Origin: Nonomuraea basaltis
GTDB taxonomy: Bacteria > Actinomycetota > Actinomycetes > Streptosporangiales > Streptosporangiaceae
DNA: 46,541 nt
Reading direction: 5' to 3'
Assembly: GCF_005893125.1 (NCBI RefSeq)
Contig: NZ_VCJS01000097.1
Location: 1 to 46,541, forward strand
The notes beneath the pieces were generated by a model that saw nothing but the letters and a program-made list of their open reading frames with translations, did no database searches and was not told the origin of the DNA. Shown one piece after another: positions 24,785 to 33,096 of this stretch (within the stretch, counting starts at the first letter, position 1; each line of letters opens with the position of its first letter). A program made the position numbers and the translations under genes.

Positions 24785-25437
24785 ATGGACGCGTTCGTTC
24801 TCGGCGTGGTGAGCTCGCTTCTGGCCACCGCGATCACGGTGGCGGAGGCTGGACCTTCTCCATCCGTTCCCGCCAGTGGCCGGTAGCGCTCCTGTCCCGG
24901 CTGACCGGATTCGGGGTTCACCGCGTCTTTCCGCGCCAGAACATCGCCAATCAAGACCTGGCCGAGGAGCTCAAACGGGCGCGGTGGGTACGCGTTCTGG
25001 CCGGACGCGGCAACGAGCTGACCCGCGACGGCTTCACCACCGTCTGGCAGGCCGCGGGCAAGGGGCTGGAATTCGTCCAGGTTCTCCTGCCCGACGCCGA
25101 ACTCGGCCCCGAATCCTGGCTTGCCAGGCGGGAAGCGGAGATGCGCCGCATCGACCTGGGCTTGTCCCTTGGGCTGCTCACCGAGCAGGTACGTGTCAAC
25201 GCCGATTACGTGCGCGAAGTGGCACGGCAACATGACAGCGTCTCGTTGCGCTTCTACGACCTGCCCAACCTCCACCGTGTCGTCATCACCGACAACGTCG
25301 CTTACCTGACCATCTACCGGCAGGCCGAGCATGGCCGCAATTCCCCATGCCTTCTGGCGCACCGGCCAGGGCTGATGTACGACTACGCATCACTGCTCTT
25401 CACCACCGCCTGGGAACACAGCCGCCCAGCAGCCTGA
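24785..25437 (+). pseudogene. Membrane-anchored hypothetical protein with one frameshift
   Basis: ATG 24785 follows GGAGGA at 24771-24776. The first codons give a membrane anchor (MDAFVLGVVSSLLATAITVA). Near 24842 one base is missing; in the next frame the protein continues GGWTFSIRSRQWPVALLSRL and runs intact to 25437 through LVFQVLLPDAELGPES-like strands (FVQVLLPDAEL), RIDLGLSLGLLTEQVRV and YDYASLLFTTAWEHS. The corrected product would be about 217 residues: one TM helix and a cytosolic domain. It directly follows the phosphorylase fragment, 22 bases apart, so they were probably an operon. Function unknown. Confidence 0.55.
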
Positions 25438-25711
25438 CCGGCTTTTCTACCCGCCGCTCTCTTTACTAGCGAAGATTTACTCGCTCATGCGGCGTTGTTC
25501 CGCGGCTGAAGCACTCACGCATCCCACCAGAGTCGCGCCTGATCTGAGGTGTTGGCTCCCTCCTTTGGCTCCCCGGCTCCAGCGAGCCCCGCCAACCGCC
25601 GAGTCGTATTCGCATGGCCACAACTCAAAAGAGTGCGTAGCGCGTTACTTTATTTTCGCTGCGATGCCGGGAGAGTGAGAACAGTACGCCCATCATCGCA
25701 GGGAGGATGAC

Positions 25712-26932
25712 GTGTCGCTATCCGTGGACCAGGAACCCACTCCCCAGAACGTGCCATTCCTCGATGTTCTGGATCCGGCTTTCGACTTCGGCGCCCCCGA
25801 GGTCTTCGCGGCCCAAGCGGAAAGCTGGTACGCGACAAGCCCCATGGGCCTGCTCGTGCTGCGATACGCGCAGGCCAACGACCTCTTACGCGACCGGAGG
25901 CTGGACCACAACGGCAAGCGGTTCCTGGAGATGAACGGGATCTTCGACGGTCCGATTTACGAGTGGTTCGTCCCGATGATCGTCAACCACGACGGAGAGG
26001 ATCACCGCCGCCTGCGCCGCCTGACGAGCAAGGCGTTCACCGCGCGCACGGTGGAGAGTCTGCGGCCGTTCATCCGGGCGCAGGTCGAGCAGCTGACCGA
26101 GGGCCTGGCATCGGCCGAGGAGTGCGAGTTCGTCGAGGACTTCAGCACCCGGCTGCCGCTGGCGGTCATGTGCCGGCTGCTCGGCGTGCCGCCCGAGGAC
26201 TACGACGTCTTCGGCACCTGGACCAGGGACATCGGCCTGGTCTTCAGCCTCGCGGCCGGGGGCGATATCGCCACCAGGGTGGAAGCCGCCGTACGCGGCC
26301 TCAACGGCTACGCCGACTTCCTCATCGAGGAGAAGTCGGCCAGGCCCACCGACGACCTCAGCTCCGCCCTGGTCGCGGCCCATCAGGCCGACGACAGCCG
26401 CGTCAGCAAGGACGAGCTGCGCAACCTCCTGGTCACGCTCGTGTTCGGCGCCCAGGACAACACCCGGCACCAGCTCGCCAACGCCATGGTCGTCTTCTCC
26501 GAGCACCCCGGCCAGTGGACCCTGCTGGGGCAGCGGCCGGAGCTGGCTGCCCAAGCCGTCGAAGAGGTGATGCGCTGGCTTCCCTCGGCGGGCACCATCT
26601 ACCGCTTCGCCGCCGAGGACTTCGACTACGAGGGACTTCACATCGCGCAAGGCACGTTCCTCACGATGTGCGTGAACGTCGCCCAGCGCGACCCGCGCGC
26701 GTACAAGAACGCCGATCAATTCGACATCACGGCCGTCAGGGACAATCCCCCGCTGCAGTTCGGCGCGGGCCCGCACCACTGCCTGGGCTCCGCTCTCGCC
26801 CGCGTCGAGATCGGGGAGGCGCTCCCCATCCTCGCCGCCCGGCTGGGCCCGCCCTCCGTCGTGGGGCCGATCACCTGGCAAGGCCCCATCGGTATCCAGG
26901 GCCCGGATATGCTACCGCTGCGCTTCGGCTGA
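25712..26932 (+). CDS. Cytochrome P450
   Basis: A 406-residue soluble bacterial P450. GTG 25712 follows GGGAGGA. The heme loop FGAGPHHCLGSALARVE has the thiolate Cys357; the K-helix EEVMRWLPS provides ExxR; the I-helix reads VFGAQDNTRHQ, with Gln-Asp in place of the more common Gly-Asp/Glu before Thr. HDGEDHRRLRRLTSKAFT is the C-helix heme-propionate contact. Substrate cannot be read. No ferredoxin or biosynthetic genes are adjacent, so it appears as a stand-alone monooxygenase. A strong hairpin follows at 26978-27005. Confidence 0.92.
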   Translation: MSLSVDQEPTPQNVPFLDVLDPAFDFGAPEVFAAQAESWYATSPMGLLVLRYAQANDLLRDRRLDHNGKRFLEMNGIFDGPIYEWFVPMIVNHDGEDHRRLRRLTSKAFTARTVESLRPFIRAQVEQLTEGLASAEECEFVEDFSTRLPLAVMCRLLGVPPEDYDVFGTWTRDIGLVFSLAAGGDIATRVEAAVRGLNGYADFLIEEKSARPTDDLSSALVAAHQADDSRVSKDELRNLLVTLVFGAQDNTRHQLANAMVVFSEHPGQWTLLGQRPELAAQAVEEVMRWLPSAGTIYRFAAEDFDYEGLHIAQGTFLTMCVNVAQRDPRAYKNADQFDITAVRDNPPLQFGAGPHHCLGSALARVEIGEALPILAARLGPPSVVGPITWQGPIGIQGPDMLPLRFG

Positions 26933-26977
26933 TCAGTGCCCGCAGCCCCGCCCTCCACCGAAGTGAGCGAGCGGGAG

Positions 26978-27005
26978 CTGCATGCTCCCTGCGCGGAGCA
27001 TGCGG
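26978..27005 (+). terminator. Hairpin terminator after the P450 gene
   Basis: GCATGCTCC (26980-26988) pairs exactly with GGAGCATGC (26995-27003) around loop CTGCGC, with one wobble and one GC pair outside. It starts 46 bases after the P450 stop. No T-tract. Confidence 0.55.
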
Positions 27006-27010
27006 GGTCG

Positions 27011-27274
27011 AGGCCCTCGTGTCAGCCACTCCTCGCGGTAGCGCTTGTAGTTGACGTCGCGGATGTTGACGTCGCGGGTGGTGAACTGGCCGGAGCGGAC
27101 GTCGGCGGCGGTGACGGCGATCTGCTGGAAGTCCAGGTCGAGCCCATTGCCGTCGCTGTAGCGCGCGATTGGGTCCACTACGGAGCGGGGCACGGCGCGG
27201 CCGGTCGGGTCGAAGTCGCCGGCGAAGAGCACGCTCACGGGCTTGCCCGACCCGGCCGCGAGCACGACACCCAC
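27011..27274 (-). pseudogene. Toprim-like domain fragment
   Basis: Minus-strand coding reads GKPVSVLFAGDFDPTGRAVP, then RSVVDPIARYSDGNGLDLDF, IAVTAADVRSGQFTTRDVN and VNYKRYREEW. The G-D-F-D-P-[ST]-G motif after a hydrophobic strand is the metal-binding DxD of Toprim-fold proteins related to Spo11/TopoVI-A-like actinobacterial proteins. Both ends are missing: there is a stop upstream and the 3' end runs into the P450 terminator. About 85 codons remain. Confidence 0.55.
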
Positions 27275-27305
27275 GTTCTACCTGTTCGGCAGCGCGTATG
27301 GCTTA

Positions 27306-27659
27306 TCAGCCGTCCAGCCGGACGGTGACGGTGACCTGACCCGCTTCGTCACGTCTGGCGACCGCATGCCCGGTGCGGTCGATCCCATCCAGCTGCAGCG
27401 ATATCGGACCGCCCTCGGCCAAGAAGTTGCGCCACCACAGCTTGGCGTCGGGGAACTGAACGCCGATCGTGACGGTGCCGGCCGCGCGCCGGAAGGCGAC
27501 GGGTGTGCTGAAGGTGCGTCCCGAGCGGCGCCCCACGTAGGTGACGACCGTGAGGCGTCTGCTGATCAGTCGGCCCCATCGAGGAGAGGAGCGCAACGTC
27601 AGGACACAGGAGTTGAAACGGCCGATCGCTCGCTTCGGAAGCGGCCCCTGGTATCGCAC
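27306..27659 (-). CDS. Deazaflavin (F420)-dependent nitroreductase-family protein
   Basis: A 117-residue split-barrel protein of the DDN/DUF385 family. GTG 27659 is preceded by GGAGG. Landmarks: RLTVVTYVGRRSGRTFSTPV (the glycan-like RRSG-R-T-P core binds F420 phosphate), VTIGVQFPDAKLWWRNFLA and the closing strands GQVTVTVRLDG. Members transfer hydride from F420H2 to quinones or nitroaromatics. It is short at the N-terminus compared with some relatives but has the complete barrel. It is divergent from a TetR regulator 87 bases away. Confidence 0.8.
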   Translation of the reverse strand: MRYQGPLPKRAIGRFNSCVLTLRSSPRWGRLISRRLTVVTYVGRRSGRTFSTPVAFRRAAGTVTIGVQFPDAKLWWRNFLAEGGPISLQLDGIDRTGHAVARRDEAGQVTVTVRLDG

Positions 27660-27733
27660 AGTACCTCCATCACGACGGGCATCTCTTGCCGGCCAACGTA
27701 ACACCATAAGTGGAGAGCCTCGTCCGGTTGACC

Positions 27734-27746
27734 TAAAGTGAGAACC
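27734..27746 (+). promoter_or_regulatory. Leaderless -10 box of the TetR gene
   Basis: TAAAGT (27734-27739) lies 7 nt before ATG 27747, with no RBS, which is the classical actinobacterial leaderless arrangement. Confidence 0.5.
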
Positions 27747-28481
27747 ATGAGCGCTGAGACGTCTCGTATGCCGACCGGCCCCGGCGCGGCCGCAGGGTTG
27801 CGCGCCGACGCGCGACAGAACCGCGACCGCATCGTGGAGGTCGCCCGCGAACTGTTCGCAGACCACGGACTCGACGTGCCGATGGCCGCGATCGCCCGGC
27901 ATTCCCACGTGGGGGTCGCGACGCTCTACCGCCGTTTCCCCACGAAGGCATCGCTGGTCACCGAGGTGTTCGCGGATCAGTTCAAGGCATGCGTGTCGGT
28001 CGTCGACGACGCACTGGCCGATCCGGACCCGTGGCGCGGGTTCTGCACGGCCATCGAGAAGGTGTGCACCATGCAGGCCGCCGACCGTGGCTTCAGCACG
28101 GCCTTCATCGCAGCGTTCCCCGATGCGGTCGACGTCGAACAGGAACGTTACCGCGCCATACAGGGCTTCGCCGAGCTGACGCGACGCGCCAAGGCGACCG
28201 GGCGGCTGCGCGCCGACTTCGCGCAGGACGACCTCGCCCTACTGCTCATGGCCAACGGCGGCATCATCACCGAATCCACCGAAGCGGCCCTGGCCGCGTC
28301 TCGACGACTCGTCGCCTACATGCTCAGCGCCTTCCGCGCCGAACAGGCCGAGCCCCTTCCACCACCCGCCCCACTCGACCTGCGTGACGTCCTGAACACA
28401 CCGACCTGCACTCCTCGTCCCGTACCACGGGCCAGCAGGGGACCGACAGGACGTCAAGGAACCAGCGACCGGATTCCCTGA
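27747..28481 (+). CDS. TetR-family transcriptional regulator
   Basis: A 244-residue regulator. Residues about 20-70 hold the TetR HTH (RIVEVARELFADHGLDVPMA, then AIARHSHVGVATLYRRFPTK). The ligand domain follows to about 205 (GFSTAFIAAFPDAVDVEQER; LLLMANGGIITESTEAAL), then a Pro-rich tail. ATG 27747 was preferred to GTG 27738 because of the -10 box. It likely represses the divergent F420-type reductase in response to an electrophile or drug (inferred from position). Confidence 0.85.
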   Translation: MSAETSRMPTGPGAAAGLRADARQNRDRIVEVARELFADHGLDVPMAAIARHSHVGVATLYRRFPTKASLVTEVFADQFKACVSVVDDALADPDPWRGFCTAIEKVCTMQAADRGFSTAFIAAFPDAVDVEQERYRAIQGFAELTRRAKATGRLRADFAQDDLALLLMANGGIITESTEAALAASRRLVAYMLSAFRAEQAEPLPPPAPLDLRDVLNTPTCTPRPVPRASRGPTGRQGTSDRIP

Positions 28482-28693
28482 GGCCAGAGCAGGCACGAAA
28501 CTGCTGAGTGCTCGCTCATCGGCAGAGTCGCGCGGAAAGCGGCACATCCGTACGCCTCGGTGCCATCTGCGGCGGGCGGCCTGCTCTCCCAGCACCTGGC
28601 GGCGATCACCATCCGTGATCTTCGGTTACGCGGAATGCCTCACTGAGCGCTGCAGTTGGCCGCTTCGGTGCTCAGTAGGCGAAGAACATCGGT

Positions 28694-29101
28694 TCAGCCG
28701 AGGATCGCGGTGGCCTCGATCTCGACTAGATGGTCGGGGACGTCCAGTGCCGCAACGCCTATCAGCGTGGCCGGCGGGACCGGGGCGACCCCCAGCTTCG
28801 CGGCTGCCCGGGAGATGCCTTCCAGGAGCGGGGGCATCTTGTCGGGCGTCCAGTCGACGACGTAGAAGGTCAGTTTCGCCACATCGTCGAAGGAGCCGCC
28901 GACCTCGGCCAGGGCGGTGCCGATGTTGAGGTAACTCTGCTCGACCTGTGCGGCGAGGTCGCCTTCACCGATCGTGACTCCCTGGGCGTCCCAGGCGACC
29001 TGCCCGGCGATGAAGATCAGCTTCGACCCGGATGCGATCGACACCTGCCGGTAGACATCGATCTTGGGCAATCCGCTGGGGTTGACAAAGGTGATGGCCA
29101 T
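28694..29101 (-). CDS. RidA-family enamine/imine deaminase-like protein
   Basis: A 135-residue RidA/YjgF protein. It has the N-terminal strand with NPSGLPKIDVYRQVSIASGS, the GQVAWDAQGVTIGEGDLAAQ motif and the C-terminal PATLIGVAALDVPDHLVEIE. In true RidA the C-terminal motif is P-x-R-x-x-x-x-V; here Leu replaces the substrate-binding Arg, so imine-deaminase activity is doubtful. It belongs to the Rid subfamilies lacking that Arg. GAGGAGA precedes ATG 29101. Divergent HxlR gene 143 bases away is its probable regulator. Confidence 0.85.
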   Translation of the reverse strand: MAITFVNPSGLPKIDVYRQVSIASGSKLIFIAGQVAWDAQGVTIGEGDLAAQVEQSYLNIGTALAEVGGSFDDVAKLTFYVVDWTPDKMPPLLEGISRAAAKLGVAPVPPATLIGVAALDVPDHLVEIEATAILG

Positions 29102-29244
29102 GATGCCTGTCTCCTCGTTCTGAGCGCCTGTGGGCTCGCGTCCGCGCCAGCCAAGACGCTCATGCTCTCTTGTGGTTACTCAGAAACCATAGGAGAGTGA
29201 ATCCTGACATGGAAGAACGCACTTTTCAGTGACTGGAGCACCTT

Positions 29245-29625
29245 ATGGTGACCAAGCAGTTCACGGGCTCACCCGAGGATGCAGACATAGCGCGCGCGGA
29301 CTCTTTGGCGCGGGAGATCTTCTCGGACGTCGCCAACAAGTGGGCGTTCCTGATCGTCGAGGGTCTCGCTGATCGCACCCTGCGCTTCAGCGAGCTGCGA
29401 AACGAGATCGAGGGCATCAGCCACAAGATGCTCACTCTGAACCTGCGCATGCTGGAACGCAACGGCCTGGTCGAGCGCACCGTGCATCCCACCGTCCCGC
29501 CGCGGGTCGAATACACCCTCACCGAGCCGGGTCAGGCCCTACGGGCAACGGTCGACAGCATGTGCGGCTGGACCCGCCGTTACATCGGTCACCTCGAGGC
29601 TTCCCGCCGCCGCTTCGACGCCTGA
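29245..29625 (+). CDS. HxlR-family transcriptional regulator
   Basis: A 126-residue HxlR protein: one winged helix covering most of the chain (FSDVANKWAFLIVEGLADRT, LRFSELRNEIEGISHKMLTL, LVERTVHPTVPPRVEYTLTE). GGAG lies upstream of ATG 29245. The N-terminal Cys found in redox-sensing relatives is absent here; there is only one Cys near residue 109. HxlR proteins usually control a divergent enzyme gene, here RidA. Confidence 0.88.
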   Translation: MVTKQFTGSPEDADIARADSLAREIFSDVANKWAFLIVEGLADRTLRFSELRNEIEGISHKMLTLNLRMLERNGLVERTVHPTVPPRVEYTLTEPGQALRATVDSMCGWTRRYIGHLEASRRRFDA

Positions 29626-29887
29626 CCCCTGCGGCCAATCGATCCTTCAGTTCACCTGGCCGATTCTCGGACAAGGGGACAGATGCCGACCGGCTTGTCC
29701 TGTTTGGGCCAACTGCCTCTCATCAGAGTTGGCGATTCTCAAAGGATCAACCACGTTGACCTCGGCGTCCTGCGCGACTTGCGGCATGAGGGACGCGTTC
29801 GACGCAATGCTCACCAGGCCAGTTGCGACCAACCGACAGGTTCCTAGGCAGCCCAGCAGGCCCGCGGGGCGCTCATCTTCCCGGCTG

Positions 29888-30769
29888 TCATGGCCTGAGG
29901 TAGCGGTGGAGAAAGTCGGCGGTTGCCTGGGCGGCTTGGGTCACGTGCGGTTCGACGTCATAGAGGTCGACGTGCTGATCGGCGTCCAGCCAGAGGATCT
30001 CTTTGTCGCCGGGCTTGCGTTCGTAGAGCTCCCGAGCCAGCGTCGGCGAGCAGTAGGCGTCGGTCTTTCCGTGGACGATCAGTAACGGGGTGGCGGCCAG
30101 GAAGTCCGCCGCGCCAAGGGCGTCGAAGGTCATCAGGGTGTGGAGCGATCCTCTGGTGACCTCGTTGCGCCAGAAGGGGGAGGCGGACCGGGCGGTGCCG
30201 TAGTAGGCGTACGGCTCATCGCCTGTCATCGCGGCCTCGCCGCCGTCAGGCGCCACGGCGGGTACGTACTCGTCGTACCGGTCCAGGAAGCCGCTGATTG
30301 CGCAACGGTAGGCGTCGATGCCCATGGTCTGGGCGATCCGAGCCGGGCTGTTGTAGGCGCCCGCGATTCCTGCCACCGCCTTCACCCGGGAGTCCGTGGC
30401 CGCGGCCCGTACCGCGTAGCCGCCGCCGAGGCAGACGCCGACCACTCCGATCTGGGCCCGATTCACCTCGGGTCGGCCGGCCAGCACGCCGACTGCGGCC
30501 CTCAGGTCGGCCAGTTTTCCCTGACTGTCCTCATGTTGGCGGCGTCCGCCGCTTTCCCCGAAGCCCCGGTGGTCGAAGGCGAGCGTCACGAGCCCAGCCT
30601 GAGCGAGGAGCTCGGCGTAGGTACCGAGGACTTGCTCTTTCACCCCGGTGAAGGGGCCGGTGAGCGCGATGGCGGGTAGCGGGTCGTCCGCGTCTGGAAC
30701 CCGGAGCTCGCCTACCAGCTCGATGCCTTCGCTGCCGAAGGAGATGCGCTCGGCTTTGACAGTGGTCAT
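29888..30769 (-). CDS. Dienelactone-hydrolase-like alpha/beta hydrolase
   Basis: A 293-residue cytosolic hydrolase. ATG 30769 with GGGAGGG overlaps the stop of the upstream MBL gene (ATGA), so the two are co-translated. The nucleophile elbow is GVCLGG with Cys113, not Ser, as in dienelactone hydrolases; LAFDHRGFGESGGR and LLIVHGKTDAYCSPTLAREL hold the strand and acid region, and DADQHVDLYD holds the catalytic His. Likely substrate: a small ester, lactone or acyl compound (inference). The Cys nucleophile, paired with an MBL hydrolase and an HxlR regulator, suggests detoxification. Confidence 0.85.
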   Translation of the reverse strand: MTTVKAERISFGSEGIELVGELRVPDADDPLPAIALTGPFTGVKEQVLGTYAELLAQAGLVTLAFDHRGFGESGGRRQHEDSQGKLADLRAAVGVLAGRPEVNRAQIGVVGVCLGGGYAVRAAATDSRVKAVAGIAGAYNSPARIAQTMGIDAYRCAISGFLDRYDEYVPAVAPDGGEAAMTGDEPYAYYGTARSASPFWRNEVTRGSLHTLMTFDALGAADFLAATPLLIVHGKTDAYCSPTLARELYERKPGDKEILWLDADQHVDLYDVEPHVTQAAQATADFLHRYLRP

Positions 30770-31617
30770 GAGCCCTCCCCTGCGTCGATTGGTGATGAGG
30801 CCGCGAGCTCGGCGGCAACGGCGTCCGCACCCAGGCCGACCAGCCAGTTCAGGGGCGCCCCCGGTAGGAAACGGGTCAGGGTCTGCGTCAGCTCCAGCTT
30901 CTGCGCTTCGCTCAGACTCGACGCACCGGCCGCCAAACGCCCCACTGCCTGTCGGTACGTGAGCAGGTACTGCCGCTGCCGGATCAGCAGGCCAGTGTCG
31001 CCGGGCGCGCCGTGGCCGGGATAGAGCGGCACCCCGGCCAACTCGTCCACCAGCCGATCGAGCGCACTCAGCCACGCACCCGAATGCCCATCTGCCGTAT
31101 AGGAGTGCACGCCGTCGAAGGCCAGGTCACCGATGAAGGCATTCCGCTTCTCGCCGGCCTCGACGAGGAGGTAGGAGTCGGCGTGACTTTCGGCGGCTCC
31201 GAGGTCATGCACGTGGATCCGCAGCCCGGCGACGTCCAGGGTGCCGCCACCGTCCAGCGGGCGGTCCGGCACCCGGAACCGGTCCGGCCATTCCTCGCCG
31301 TAGGTGGGCTGCCACTGCTCCCGCTTGGCGACCGCGGTCTGCTCGATCGTCTTGGCGACCAGTGCTGTCGCATAGACCGGCACGTCGTCGCCCACCACGT
31401 ACGGCAGCCCGTTGAAGTGATCCGGGTGGGCATGCGTCACGAACGCCGCCACCAGTGGCTTACGCAACGCCACGAGCCGCGCAGCCAGCGCCCGCGCGTC
31501 GGACACCAGCAGTCCGGCATCGACAAGCACCACGCCGTCCGCCGTCTCCAGCAGGTAGCTGTTGACGAAGATCCCAGGCTCTGCCGCCGTGTACGTGTGG
31601 ACCTTAAACTCTGTCAT
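30766..31617 (-). CDS. MBL-fold metallohydrolase
   Basis: A 283-residue metallo-beta-lactamase-fold protein. Zinc motif THAHPDHFNG gives His62, His64, Asp66, His67; further ligands are in HDLGAAESHADSYLLVEAGE and FIGDLAFDGVHSY, and the last His is in LYPGHGAPGD. ATG 31617 has no Shine-Dalgarno sequence but TAGTGT 7 nt upstream, so a leaderless mRNA is likely. It is co-translated with the downstream hydrolase and divergent from an HxlR gene 75 bases away. Lactonase or glyoxalase-II-like activity is possible. Confidence 0.88.
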   Translation of the reverse strand: MTEFKVHTYTAAEPGIFVNSYLLETADGVVLVDAGLLVSDARALAARLVALRKPLVAAFVTHAHPDHFNGLPYVVGDDVPVYATALVAKTIEQTAVAKREQWQPTYGEEWPDRFRVPDRPLDGGGTLDVAGLRIHVHDLGAAESHADSYLLVEAGEKRNAFIGDLAFDGVHSYTADGHSGAWLSALDRLVDELAGVPLYPGHGAPGDTGLLIRQRQYLLTYRQAVGRLAAGASSLSEAQKLELTQTLTRFLPGAPLNWLVGLGADAVAAELAASSPIDAGEGS

Positions 31618-31624
31618 GGCCGAA

Positions 31625-31630
31625 ACACTA
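31625..31630 (-). promoter_or_regulatory. Leaderless -10 box of the MBL operon
   Basis: On the minus strand TAGTGT lies exactly 7 nt before ATG 31617, with no RBS between. It falls in the 75-base gap shared with the divergent HxlR gene. Confidence 0.5.
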
Positions 31631-31692
31631 GGCGCCCTGATCTTGAACCGGCCAGAAGGCACTTTGAGGTGCCCCTCCACACGGGAGACCCC

Positions 31693-32019
31693 ATGGCACT
31701 GGTGATACCCGACGTCCTGGAAGAGAGCTGCGCGACCCGGCAGGCGCTGGAGCGACTGGCCGCCAAGTGGCGAGTCCTGCTGATCTACGCGCTGCTCGCC
31801 GGACCGCAGCGGCACGCCGAGCTGCGCCGCAGGCTACCTGGTATCACCCAAAAGGTACTGACCGAGACCCTGCGGGGCATGGAAAGTGACGGGCTGGTCG
31901 AACGACGGGTGCTCAAGGACACCGCCCCACAGCATGTCGAGTACGCCCTGACCATACTCGGCCAAACCCTGCGGGAGCCGTTGTCCGCCATCTGCGCCTG
32001 GGCGCTGGAGCACCCCTAG
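31693..32019 (+). CDS. HxlR-family transcriptional regulator
   Basis: A 108-residue HxlR protein with the typical winged helix (ATRQALERLAAKWRVLLIYA, LPGITQKVLTETLRGMESDG, LVERRVLKDTAPQHVEYALT). ATG 31693 follows GGGAGA. A Cys near residue 13 lies in the place where redox-sensing HxlR members (YodB/HypR type) have their sensor Cys (EESCATRQALERL), so electrophile sensing is plausible. It probably controls the divergent MBL/hydrolase pair. Confidence 0.88.
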   Translation: MALVIPDVLEESCATRQALERLAAKWRVLLIYALLAGPQRHAELRRRLPGITQKVLTETLRGMESDGLVERRVLKDTAPQHVEYALTILGQTLREPLSAICAWALEHP

Positions 32020-32504
32020 CGGCTCCCGCAACAGCGACGTCCGCTCATCGGCATGAGCGCGCGTCTTGCGCGCTGATCTGCCGTTTCGGCCGACGCCCGC
32101 CAAATGTCAACACGAGTCGAACCTGCAAGGTTCACCGAGACTTCGGCAACCGCCGTCGCACGACAGTTGTCGCGCCGCTGCTCCCGGGCCTACGCGATTG
32201 ACATGATCCCTGGGACATCGACGCACAGCAGAACACGTGATGCGATGACCTGGATGTCCGGCACGTCCCAATCGTCTCGACCAACCTGGCGAACGCCGGA
32301 TCGCAGCTTGATCGACTGACATGATCATTGAGACCGGACAACGAGGAGGCGCACCAATCGATGGGGGCCTAAGGAAGCACACCGAAAGTGCAGAGTTATT
32401 CCGGACGGATGCGGCTTCCATCGTTCGGAACTACCTGACATCTTGCAGGTCAGACACTAGCCAGTACGACGATTTCGCCCTGAACGAGACATTCATTGTC
32501 CAGT

Positions 32505-32830
32505 CTGCGCGAACCTCCGGTCCCCGAGGTCATCGCTGGCGTCCCAGACGCGGAGATCCCGTACCTGGTGACACGCTTCGTGTCGGGTGAGCCCGGGGTC
32601 GCGACGCTCAAGGCGGCGTCCGAGGTGGGACGGTTGTTGCGCGTCGTGCACTCCCTCCCCGTCAAGGGAGCGGGCTTCTTCGAGGAGTCATCTGGCTTGC
32701 CGCCATACGCTGATGAAGAGACATGGGCTGAGCGAGTCGCGGGGCTGGCGGATCGGCTCAACTCGGTCGCCGACGCCGGAATCCTGCCCCCGGCGGTGCG
32801 CCGGTTCGTGGCCGACGCCGCCGCCTGGAG
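32505..32830 (+). pseudogene. Aminoglycoside phosphotransferase-family fragment
   Basis: About 108 codons read PPVPEVIAGVPDAEIPYLVT, RFVSGEPGVATLKAASEVGR and LRVVHSLPVKGAGFFEE, the N-lobe/linker part of the APH/choline-kinase fold. The N-terminal ATP-binding loop and the catalytic HGD/DFD motifs are both absent. Downstream the frame turns into low-complexity repeats (VRLVRLVRL). Dead fragment. Confidence 0.6.
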
Positions 32831-33060
32831 GTCCGAACGAGGAGCACGGATGCGGGCTCGCGATCGTCGCGGCATACTCCGAGCGATGGAGCGTCGATCC
32901 TTCGCCGGACGGCAAGATCATCTGGTTCGTCTGGTTCGTTTGGTTCGTCTGCGGGAAGCCTAAGCCTTTGAGCGAGCCGTCCGGCGCAGGAGCGCTGAGG
33001 TACTTGGGTTTCAGCCGGATCCCGACAGCCGCGCCGATGAGACAATCCCGAAGCGACTCC

Positions 33061-33090
33061 GTTGCGATTTTCGCAACTGGAGCTTAGAGT
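33061..33090 (+). promoter_or_regulatory. Operator and leaderless promoter of the XRE-ImmA gene
   Basis: GTTGCGA-TTT-TCGCAAC (33061-33077) is a perfect 7-bp dyad. TAGAGT (33085-33090) is a -10 box 6 nt before ATG 33097. GGAGG touches the ATG too closely to act as an RBS. A dimeric XRE repressor on the dyad would block the promoter. Confidence 0.6.
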
Positions 33091-33096
33091 GGAGGC

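Larger units (their letters stand above)
32020..33096. other. About 1 kb without an intact gene
   Basis: Contains the aminoglycoside-phosphotransferase remnant (32505-32830) and the XRE gene promoter at its right end. GACATGATC appears twice in direct orientation (near 32200 and 32318). Between 32100 and 32490 no protein-like frame is seen and GC is lower than in flanking genes. Confidence 0.45.

Noticed and set aside
25712..26932. Secondary-metabolite gene cluster around the cytochrome P450
   Set aside because: No PKS, NRPS, terpene synthase, ferredoxin or tailoring genes are adjacent; neighbours are fragments and stress-type units.
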